A stretch of DNA of 44,891 bases, taken from positions 1 to 44,891 of the forward strand of contig JAMPYF010000037.1 in assembly GCA_023700805.1 (NCBI GenBank), given 5' to 3'. Position 1 is the stretch's first letter; the number at the start of each line of letters is the position of its first letter. The notes beneath the pieces are model-generated. The model did no database searches. It was not told the origin of the DNA and saw only the letters and a list, made by a program, of their open reading frames with translations. Below, one piece after another: positions 39,692-44,891 of this stretch. Source of the stretch: Sulfuritalea sp. GTDB taxonomy: Bacteria; Pseudomonadota; Gammaproteobacteria; Burkholderiales; Rhodocyclaceae. Position numbers and translations under genes: made by a program.

Positions 39692-39769
39692 TGGTGCCCG
39701 GAACCGGAATCGAACCGGTATGGCTTGCGCCGAGGGATTTTAAGCCAGAGCATGGCATCCGCACCGGGC
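39692..39769 (-). pseudogene. tRNA-Leu(TAA) remnant: intact 3' half, broken 5' half (attL of second element)
   Basis: On the minus strand 39744-39692 reads from the anticodon loop CTTAAAA (anticodon TAA) through the variable arm, the T arm with GGTTCGATTCC and the acceptor end CCGGGCACCA with encoded CCA, as in bacterial tRNA-Leu(TAA). The 5' side does not continue as a tRNA: an acceptor-like GCCCGG is found at 39769-39764 but there is no D arm (no GGTAGAC) and the total is 78 rather than about 85 nt. This is the pattern left when an element integrates from the anticodon loop to the 3' end. A complete tRNA would be expected at the far end, outside the window. Confidence 0.82.
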
Positions 39770-39886
39770 TAACGATGGACTTGGATGAGGCTTGCTGTAG
39801 CAGGTTTTCCCCGAGGCCAGTGCCTTCGATCATATCCCGGTGCGCGATGCAAACCGCCCCGGTTCCCCTCCGCCTGGCTCCTAGCC

Positions 39887-39905
39887 GGCCCCTGGAATCG
39901 GGGCC
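39887..39905 (+). terminator. Hairpin in the integrase leader
   Basis: GGCCCC (39887-39892) and GGGGCC (39900-39905) enclose TGGAATC and are followed by TTT, just before the ribosome site CAGGAG of the integrase. It could stop read-through from the host side or limit integrase translation. The stem is short, so this is tentative. Confidence 0.4.
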
Positions 39906-39920
39906 TTTCAGGAGCACCTC

Positions 39921-41123
39921 ATGGCGAAGATCAAACTCACCAAGTCCGTCGTTGACACGGCGCAGGCGCAAACCTGCGATGTGGAACTCCGGGATACGCT
40001 CGTTCCGGGCTTCTTGTGCAAGATAACACCAACGGGCCGCAAGGTCTTCATGGTTCAGTACCGCACGAACTCCGGCGTGCGGCGCAAGCCGGCACTCGGC
40101 CAGTTCGGCGAGCTGACGGTCGAACAGGCCCGGTCGCTGGCCCAAGACTGGCTGGCCGAAGTCCGGCGCGGGGGCGATCCCGGACTCGACAAGGCCGAAG
40201 CCCGCAAGGCGCCGACGGTCAAGGAACTGTGCGGCCGGTTCATGGATGACCACTCCAAACTGCACAACAAGCCCAGCACCCAGGCCGGCTACCAGTACCA
40301 GATCGACAACTTCGTCATCCCAGCCTTCGGCAGCAAGAAGGTTCACGAGGTCACGCGCCACGACATCACCGCGCTGATGAAGCGCATGGAGAGGTCCCCC
40401 ACGCAGGCAAACCGCGTACTGTCGCTCGTCCGCAAGATGTTCAACCTGGCCGAACTGTGGGGCTACCGGCCCGATGGCTCCAATCCTTGCCGTCACGTAC
40501 CCAAGTACCCGGAGAAAGGTTCGACCCGCCTTATCACCGACGAGCAGATGGTCAGCCTGTTCGCCTACTTGGACAAAGCCGAAGCCGAGGGCCTGGAACA
40601 TCCCATCTATCTGCTGGCCGTCCGGCTGCAATTCGAGTTCGCGGCCCGCATGTCGGAAATCCTGCTGTTGCAGTGGAATTGGCTCGACTTGCCCAACGGC
40701 CGGGTTGTCTGGCCGGACAGCAAAACGGGCGATATGTCCAAGCCGTTGAGCGAGGAAGCCCGCCGGTTGCTGACGAATGCACCTCGCTACGGCAATTCGC
40801 CCTACGTATGCCCGGCCATCCTCGACCATGACAAGCCGCTCGGCCCCCATTCCTACTATCAGGCGTGGCGCCGAATCCTTGATCGCGCCGGCGTGCCGAA
40901 GGTTGGCACCCACGGCATCCGCCACCGCTCAGCGACCGACATTGCCAATTCCGGCATCCCCGTCAAGGTCGGCATGGCGCTAACCGCGCACAAGACCGTG
41001 GCGATGTTCATGCGCTACGTCCACACCGAGGACGACCCGGTGCGTAAGGCAGCCGAGTTGGTAGCCAGCCGGCGCAAGTCGGTCGTCGGCACGCGGCAAG
41101 AACCCAAAGAGGTGACCGCATGA
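39921..41123 (+). CDS. Tyrosine recombinase/integrase, targets tRNA-Leu
   Basis: 400 residues, ribosome site AGGAG before ATG 39921. N-terminal DUF4102-like domain (TCDVELRDTLVPGFLCKITPTGRKVFMVQYR in part), a core-binding SAM-like domain (about 100-190) and the catalytic domain: Arg in FEFAARMSEILLLQW, Lys in DSKTGDMSKPL, HxxR in GTHGIRHRSATDIANSG, His in LTAHKTVAMF and Tyr in MRYVHTEDD. It lies 150 bases from the tRNA-Leu 3' half, the usual arrangement for a tRNA-targeting integrase. Unlike the def integrase at 21189-22466 it reads away from the core. Confidence 0.93.
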   Translation: MAKIKLTKSVVDTAQAQTCDVELRDTLVPGFLCKITPTGRKVFMVQYRTNSGVRRKPALGQFGELTVEQARSLAQDWLAEVRRGGDPGLDKAEARKAPTVKELCGRFMDDHSKLHNKPSTQAGYQYQIDNFVIPAFGSKKVHEVTRHDITALMKRMERSPTQANRVLSLVRKMFNLAELWGYRPDGSNPCRHVPKYPEKGSTRLITDEQMVSLFAYLDKAEAEGLEHPIYLLAVRLQFEFAARMSEILLLQWNWLDLPNGRVVWPDSKTGDMSKPLSEEARRLLTNAPRYGNSPYVCPAILDHDKPLGPHSYYQAWRRILDRAGVPKVGTHGIRHRSATDIANSGIPVKVGMALTAHKTVAMFMRYVHTEDDPVRKAAELVASRRKSVVGTRQEPKEVTA

Positions 41124-41262
41124 TCGGTGACCAGTGCCTCGGCATGTCGGCCCTGATTGCCGTGTCGCCGTTACGCCAATCGGCTCAGCAGCCCTCCCCG
41201 CCCGCGCATCGCACTGGGGGCTGGAAAAGTATGCCCGTTACGGGTATAGTTTTGGGGTCAAG

Positions 41263-41646
41263 ATGACCCGCGTCCTCAAGCGGAAGGACTTTGCACGGTG
41301 GCAGGCGGGCGAAAAGCTGCCTGATGCTGCCTTGTGCAAGGCGGTTCAGGAGATGGAAAGCGGTCTGATTGACGCGGACTTGGGCGGCTTCCTCTACAAG
41401 AAGCGGGTTGCCCGATCCGGCGGCGGCAAGAGCGGCGGCTACCGCACCCTGCTGTCGGCCCGGATCGGCAGCCGCTACGTATTCCTGCATGGGTTCCCCA
41501 AGAGCGACAAGGCGAATATCACGCAGGACGAGAAGAAGGCGCTGCAATTCGCCGGTAAGGTGTTCCTGGAACTGTCCGCCGAGGCTTTGTCGAAGGCGTT
41601 GCACTCGGGCGTGTTATTGGAGGTGCATTGTGAGCAAGATCATTGA
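41263..41646 (+). CDS. HigB/RelE-type toxin
   Basis: 127 residues from ATG 41263 (GGGG five to nine bases before). Motifs ADLGGFLYKKRVARSGGGKSGGYRTLL (in part), SRYVFLHGFPKSDKANITQDEKKAL and a C-terminal helix fit RelE-like toxins of the PF06296 type paired with XRE antitoxins. Probably an mRNA interferase. A -10-like TATAGT is visible at 41245-41250. Overlaps the antitoxin gene by 17 bases. Confidence 0.85.
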   Translation: MTRVLKRKDFARWQAGEKLPDAALCKAVQEMESGLIDADLGGFLYKKRVARSGGGKSGGYRTLLSARIGSRYVFLHGFPKSDKANITQDEKKALQFAGKVFLELSAEALSKALHSGVLLEVHCEQDH

Positions 41647-41932
41647 ATCCCTGCGTGGCGACCTGGCTGCGCTCCACGAAGCGGGAGCGATCAGCAAGGT
41701 GACAATGCGCGAGTTCGACGCGATCTGCCCGCCCCCGGTGCGGGAGTTCAGTGCTGCCGACATCAAGCGCCTGCGCGAAGCCTTGAAGTTCAGCCAGCCG
41801 GTGTTCGCCCTTCATTTGCACACGTCGGCCTCGACCGTGCGCAAGTGGGAGCAAGGCGAAACACATCCCACGGGGCCAGCGCTCAAACTGCTCAACGTCA
41901 TCGCCGACAAGGGCTTGCAGGCAATTATTTGA
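41630..41932 (+). CDS. HigA-type antitoxin (XRE helix-turn-helix)
   Basis: 100 residues from GTG 41630, with TTGGAGG seven bases upstream inside the toxin gene. The DNA-binding part is IKRLREALKFSQPVFALHLHTSASTVRKWEQGETHPTG, here seen as LKFSQPVFALHLHTSASTVR plus KWEQGE, with the tail GPALKLLNVIADKGLQAII. Closely parallels the antitoxin at 19785-20072 in layout though not in sequence. Stabilises the element and may guard the operon downstream. 41933-42020 holds the presumed promoter of the next operon. Confidence 0.85.
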   Translation: MSKIIESLRGDLAALHEAGAISKVTMREFDAICPPPVREFSAADIKRLREALKFSQPVFALHLHTSASTVRKWEQGETHPTGPALKLLNVIADKGLQAII

Positions 41933-42020
41933 TCAAGGCAAACGGGTCAGCATTTCCTGCCACAGCGGCCGAAAACACAGTTACGATCTTCAAACCATGT
42001 AAGAACAATGGAGGTGACAG

Positions 42021-42488
42021 GTGGCAGAGAAAAGGAACGTGTTCATCAGCCATGTCCATAAGGACGATCACGGACTCCAGAAGCTGAAGGATCTGTTAGC
42101 TCCAAAAGGGATCGAGGTCAGGGATTCCTCCATCCATACAGGGAAGTTCAACAATGCCACCGATGAGCACTACATAAAGACGCAGATCCTTGCCCCTGCC
42201 ATCAACTGGGCTGGAGTGTTCATTTGCTACGTTTCGCCCCAGACCAAGAATAGCGATTGGGTGAACTGGGAAATCGAATATGCGGCCAAACAGGGCAAGC
42301 GCATTGTCGGTGTTTGGGAGCATGGCGAGAAGGAATGCGACCTTCCAGAGGCCCTGAAAGAATATGCCGACGCCTTGGTTGGGTGGAACGGCGATGCGAT
42401 CATTGACGCGATCAACGGGAAGGACTCGTGGGAAAAGCCAGACGGTGGTGCCTGCGACCCGGTTCCACTCAAGCGGCATCCCTGCTGA
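42021..42488 (+). CDS. TIR-like (DUF1863/ThsB-type) protein
   Basis: 155 residues from GTG 42021, preceded by GGAGGTGACAG. Single domain: MAEKRNVFISHVHKDDHGLQK (beta-A and box 1), IEVRDSSIHTG, YIKTQILAPAINWAGVFICYVS and the catalytic-type segment SDWVNWEIEYAAKQGKRIVGV with Glu84. This is the pattern of TIR-like DUF1863 proteins such as ThsB of Thoeris, which sense infection and make or hydrolyse NAD-derived molecules. The C-terminal 20 residues are unlike the family. First gene of a tightly overlapping four-gene operon; no ThsA-like SIR2/SLOG partner is visible in the window. Confidence 0.8.
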   Translation: MAEKRNVFISHVHKDDHGLQKLKDLLAPKGIEVRDSSIHTGKFNNATDEHYIKTQILAPAINWAGVFICYVSPQTKNSDWVNWEIEYAAKQGKRIVGVWEHGEKECDLPEALKEYADALVGWNGDAIIDAINGKDSWEKPDGGACDPVPLKRHPC

Positions 42489-43114
42489 TGGCTCGCATTC
42501 ACTCCTATGTGGTGCGATACGACAGTGGTTTCGCGCCCAACCCTTTCTATGGCTACTGCACGCTTGCGACCTGCAAACCCAATATCCGCCGATCCGCTGA
42601 CATCGGTGATTGGGTGGTCGGCAGTGGCAGCAATGATAGAACTGTCCGACGTGGCGGGCGTCTCGTGTACGCGATGCGCGTTACCGAGGCGATGACATTC
42701 GACGAATATGGCGCAGATCCACGGTTTGAATACAAGATGCCGTACCGCAATGGGAGTCGGAAGCAAAGTTGCGGGGACAACATCTACTTCAGGGCCGCGC
42801 CTGGAGCCGCTTGGCAGCAGCGAGACTCATTTCATTCCCGCCCCAATGGCACGCTCAACCCGGACCATGTTGCCCGTGATACGGGCGTCAACAGGGTCCT
42901 GATCAGTAATGATTTTGTGTACTTCGGGGGCGAGGGTCCGGAATTTCCCGAGGAACTGAAAGACCAGCAAGATCGGCCCTTATGCAAAACGGGAATAGGT
43001 CTAACCACCTTTGACGATGCGCAACTGATTGCGAACCTTGAGAAATGGATTCGCAGCTTTGACGTGAGCGGTTATCAGGGCGCTCCATTCGAATGGCTGA
43101 CTCTTCGCAGGTGA
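42488..43114 (+). CDS. Nmad2-like (nucleotide modification associated domain 2) protein
   Basis: 208 residues from ATG 42488, which overlaps the TIR stop as TGATG. Characteristic stretches are RIHSYVVRYDSGFAPNPFYG, YCTLATCKPNIRRSADIGDW, VVGSGSND and LVYAMRVTEAMTFDEYGADP, then a DNIYF segment and YFGGEGPEFPEEL. These match the Nmad2 domain as I know it, a family found beside nucleotide-modifying enzymes and in defence or phage islands; its biochemical activity is not established. Lies between the TIR-like and MazG-like genes. Confidence 0.7.
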   Translation: MARIHSYVVRYDSGFAPNPFYGYCTLATCKPNIRRSADIGDWVVGSGSNDRTVRRGGRLVYAMRVTEAMTFDEYGADPRFEYKMPYRNGSRKQSCGDNIYFRAAPGAAWQQRDSFHSRPNGTLNPDHVARDTGVNRVLISNDFVYFGGEGPEFPEELKDQQDRPLCKTGIGLTTFDDAQLIANLEKWIRSFDVSGYQGAPFEWLTLRR

Positions 43115-43117
43115 CCG

Positions 43118-44254
43118 ATGAAAAAGGAAGGCTCCCTCTTGCTCTCGGATTACGCTGCGGAAATTGCAGCCACAGACGTACTCAACCCGAATGACTTCAA
43201 TCCTGTCCTCCAAGGTCTATACGGAGAAGTCGGCGGAATAATGGCTACGGCCAAGAAAAGTGTTCGAGAGAGAACGGCTTACCCGGGTTTCAAGAAGGCG
43301 GCAGAAGAAGAGTTTGGCGACACCCTCTGGTATTTGGCTGCAATCTGCAGGCGCCTGCAGATTCCTCTCGAAGAGATATTCTCGGAAGCTGCGAACCACG
43401 GAAACTTCAAGAATGTGGGCGCTGCAAGTGACATCACCGAAGGTGCGTTAGCCTATATCGCTGTGCCTGTCGCCGCGACTGCTTCGTTGGATGCCACCTT
43501 GGTGCGTTTGGGGCAGTCAGCGGCAGCGCTACTTGGAAGTACGCCTGCACGCGCAGACTTGATTGCTTTCGCACGGGCTTACCTGGATGCAATTCATGCG
43601 GCCGAACTTGCGTTCTCTGAGGTGGCTCGCGGAAATCTCCGGAAAGCTCGCGGCGCGTTCTTGGAGCCGCAGGCAGAAGACCTGGCTGGCCTTGATTTCG
43701 ACAGTGAGTTTGGAATTGAGGAACAGCTACCCAGGGATTTCAAAATCCGGGTCAATCAGCGAGGCAGCGGCAAGAGTTACCTCCAATGGAAGGGCGTATT
43801 CATTGGAGACCCTCTGACGGACAACATTGCCGATCGCGATGGCTACCGGTTCCATGATGTCTTCCACTTTGCTTATGCAGCAATCCTGCACTGGTCACCT
43901 GTGATGCGGGCATTGATCAAGCACAAGCGAAAGAGCAATCCGAAATACGATGAAGAGCAGGACAGTGGTCGGGCCATCGTCGTGGAAGAAGGGCTTTCAG
44001 CGTGGATTTTCTCCAGAGCCAAGGAGCTGAATTTCTTCGAGAATCAGGAAAAGGTCTCACTTGGGGTTCTCAAGACCATTGGTGAGTTCGTGAGTGGTTA
44101 CGAAGTGGAGAAATGTCCGCTAAAGCTCTGGGAAAAGGCAATCCTGGATGGCTATGCTGTCTTTCGCCAGCTCAAGGAAAATCAAGGCGGCTGGATCATT
44201 GGAAACCGAGAACAACGCACCATCAAATACATGCCACTTGAGTCTGAAAAATGA
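43118..44254 (+). CDS. MazG-like nucleotide pyrophosphohydrolase with conserved C-terminal domain
   Basis: 378 residues. Residues about 10-100 form a MazG-type helical domain: GLYGEVGGIMATAKK and EEEFGDTLWYLAAICRRL. Of the ExxE/ExxD metal motifs, E37 and E65/D68 are present but the second Glu is Gly40. A helical middle follows, then a C-terminal domain (about 215-378) with GDPLTDNIADRDGYRFHDVF, HFAYAAILHWSPVMRAL and SGRAIVVEEGLSAWIF; its HDVFH group could bind metal. MazG enzymes hydrolyse NTPs or modified NTPs, which fits neighbours involved in nucleotide or DNA damage chemistry. Three bases after the Nmad2 gene; overlaps the next gene by ATGA. Confidence 0.75.
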   Translation: MKKEGSLLLSDYAAEIAATDVLNPNDFNPVLQGLYGEVGGIMATAKKSVRERTAYPGFKKAAEEEFGDTLWYLAAICRRLQIPLEEIFSEAANHGNFKNVGAASDITEGALAYIAVPVAATASLDATLVRLGQSAAALLGSTPARADLIAFARAYLDAIHAAELAFSEVARGNLRKARGAFLEPQAEDLAGLDFDSEFGIEEQLPRDFKIRVNQRGSGKSYLQWKGVFIGDPLTDNIADRDGYRFHDVFHFAYAAILHWSPVMRALIKHKRKSNPKYDEEQDSGRAIVVEEGLSAWIFSRAKELNFFENQEKVSLGVLKTIGEFVSGYEVEKCPLKLWEKAILDGYAVFRQLKENQGGWIIGNREQRTIKYMPLESEK

Positions 44255-44775
44255 AGATCCACCCGTTCGTTGATGCAGTTGCTTCTCTGCAGTTCGAAGA
44301 CTGCTTCAATCCGTATTCGGATCGTTGTGAAGTTCATGATCGACGCGATGCACCACGTCGCCGTGCTGCTGCACTGTCCGCCATGTTGCGTCGTGCAACC
44401 GAGGAACCCGTAGACGCGATATGGATTGGACGAGACCTCGGATATCGCGGAGGACGCCGCACTGGGTTAGCCCTGACCGACGACCTTCACATAAGCCAGC
44501 ACGCTAGGCGTTGGAATCTCGACCAGGTCGCCGAACGGCCGACGATAGGCAGTGCTGTGGCCGAACGAACCGCCGCGGTCATATGGGGCATGCTGGAACA
44601 TATTGATGCCCGCATCTTCCTCTGGAACGTTTTCCCTCTGCATCCGCACGAATCAGGAGATCCGTTCACCAACCGGCAGCACAACGCGCGTGAGAGGCGA
44701 GCCGGCGAAGAACTGCTCCAACAGCTCATTGTCTTGCTACGTCCCTCTCGCATCGTGTCAGTGGTACTCCAATAA
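44251..44775 (+). CDS. Uracil-DNA-glycosylase-like protein, C-terminally truncated
   Basis: 174 residues, start overlapping the MazG-like stop (ATGA). The pattern AIWIGRDLGYRGGRRTGLAL, then VIWGMLEHIDARIFLWNVFP and LHPHESGDPFTNRQHNARER corresponds to UDG-superfamily proteins that read GEAxGYRGxxxTGxPFT and LWNxFPxHPHxPGxPxxNR. The usual motif-1 Glu-Ala is replaced by Arg-Asp. The frame stops soon after SRIVSV, about 40-50 residues before the expected end, so the second active-site motif (HPS) is missing. This may result from insertion of another element at about 44760-44770. Confidence 0.65.
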   Translation: MKIHPFVDAVASLQFEDCFNPYSDRCEVHDRRDAPRRRAAALSAMLRRATEEPVDAIWIGRDLGYRGGRRTGLALTDDLHISQHARRWNLDQVAERPTIGSAVAERTAAVIWGMLEHIDARIFLWNVFPLHPHESGDPFTNRQHNARERRAGEELLQQLIVLLRPSRIVSVVLQ

Positions 44776-44829
44776 TCCCCAGTTGCGGTAATCGAATTTT
44801 CCCCACCCATCACTCAGAAGGAGAGAAGG

Positions 44830-44891
44830 ATGGAAAGGGAAGCAGAAGTGACGTGTGGGGAAGTTGCCCAGGACCCGAGGGTCCTGGGCAA
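44830..44891 (+). CDS. Start of unknown open reading frame, cut by window end
   Basis: ATG 44830 is preceded by AAGGAG at six bases. The frame reads MEREAEVTCGEVAQDPRVLG before the window ends. No recognisable family from 20 residues. It includes a perfect palindrome at 44864-44891. Confidence 0.35.
   Translation, partial: MEREAEVTCGEVAQDPRVLG
44864..44891. repeat. Perfect 28-nt palindrome at the last bases of the window
   Basis: TTGCCCAGGACCC (44864-44876) is the exact reverse complement of GGGTCCTGGGCAA (44879-44891), with GA between. It ends on the final base of the window. It may be a real hairpin in a mobile element or a fold-back artefact at a sequence end. Confidence 0.8.

Larger units (their letters stand above)
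39692..44891. mobile_element. Integrative element at tRNA-Leu with integrase, TA module and putative defence operon (left part)
   Basis: Starts at the tRNA-Leu 3' half and runs past the right end of the window, so size and right boundary are unknown. It carries a tyrosine integrase pointing inward, a HigB/HigA pair and the TIR-Nmad2-MazG-UDG operon. From about 42000 the base composition is clearly less GC-rich than the housekeeping genes, which fits foreign origin. Confidence 0.8.
44776..44891. mobile_element. Possible left end of an insertion sequence
   Basis: The sequence after the truncated UDG frame does not continue that family. It holds short repeats (ATCCCCAGTTGCGG, TTTTCCCCACCC) like the multiple terminal repeats of IS21-type elements, followed by a good ribosome site and an open frame. 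No transposase motif is visible in the few bases present, so the call rests on context: a broken gene and an apparent boundary. Confidence 0.3.

Noticed and set aside
39679..39753. Extension of the DUF1178 protein through the upstream tRNA region
   Set aside because: The in-frame upstream codons coincide with tRNA-Leu sequence; the family start is the GTG at 39678.
39692..39769. A complete, working tRNA-Leu gene
   Set aside because: Only the half from the anticodon loop onward fits; there is no D arm and the length is too short.
42021..42488. A classical Thoeris system
   Set aside because: Only the ThsB-like TIR part is present; no ThsA-type NADase with SIR2 and SLOG domains is encoded in the visible neighbourhood.

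Overview
The window is high-GC DNA with dense, mostly overlapping genes. Its housekeeping genes (complete ISC iron-sulfur operon with a second cysteine desulfurase, IscR-type autoregulation, TypA, MutS, SuhB, TrmJ, DUF1178) have a betaproteobacterial character. The left-hand catabolic genes suggest an anaerobic or denitrifying aromatic degrader of the Rhodocyclales type; that placement is an inference from gene content only.

Region 1 (1-7555) is a catabolic block. On the minus strand, fdhD, a molybdopterin oxidoreductase and a ferredoxin subunit (cut by the window start) are transcribed together. They are divergent from a PaaX-family regulator, which is followed on the plus strand by an unusual acyl-CoA synthetase-like protein and an FlK-type acyl-CoA thioesterase. 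The two intergenic regions share an almost identical GATACA-N26/27-TGTATC inverted repeat, so all three transcription units may be controlled by the PaaX-like protein. Phenylacetyl-CoA:acceptor oxidoreductase (PadBC) is the most attractive identity for the Mo enzyme, but it is not proven.

Region 2 (7665-22702) is a 15-kb phage-derived element inserted inside the peptide deformylase gene (def). A 20-bp direct repeat marks both ends. The original end of def is stranded on the left at 7598-7684, while the element supplies a replacement C-terminus on the right, so def stays intact. All element genes read on the minus strand: integrase, two small unknowns, a HigB/HigA-type toxin-antitoxin pair, a DUF6499/DUF2285-like protein, AlpA, small unknowns, tape measure protein, primase and helicase, a tail-type protein, terminase small and large subunits, and a Mor-like activator. 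No portal, capsid or baseplate genes are seen, so it is a decayed prophage or a satellite-like element. A 192-bp nested inverted repeat lies within it.

Region 3 (22610-39678) is the conserved chromosome: def and mtnP, divergent typA, tpx, a TatD-family gene, and then the ISC operon (iscR, nifS-like, iscS, iscU, iscA, hscB, hscA, fdx, iscX) preceded by cysE and trmJ. Divergent suhB and mutS, then convergent DUF1178, complete it.

Region 4 (39692 to the end) is a second integrated element. It begins at the 3' half of a tRNA-Leu(TAA) gene and runs past the window. It carries a tyrosine integrase, a HigB/HigA pair, and a tightly overlapping four-gene operon encoding a TIR-like protein, an Nmad2-type protein, a MazG-type pyrophosphohydrolase fusion and a uracil-DNA-glycosylase-like protein that looks truncated. 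This operon is the best candidate for an undescribed (probably antiphage) system. The window ends in what may be the start of an insertion sequence, with a perfect 28-nt palindrome on the last bases.
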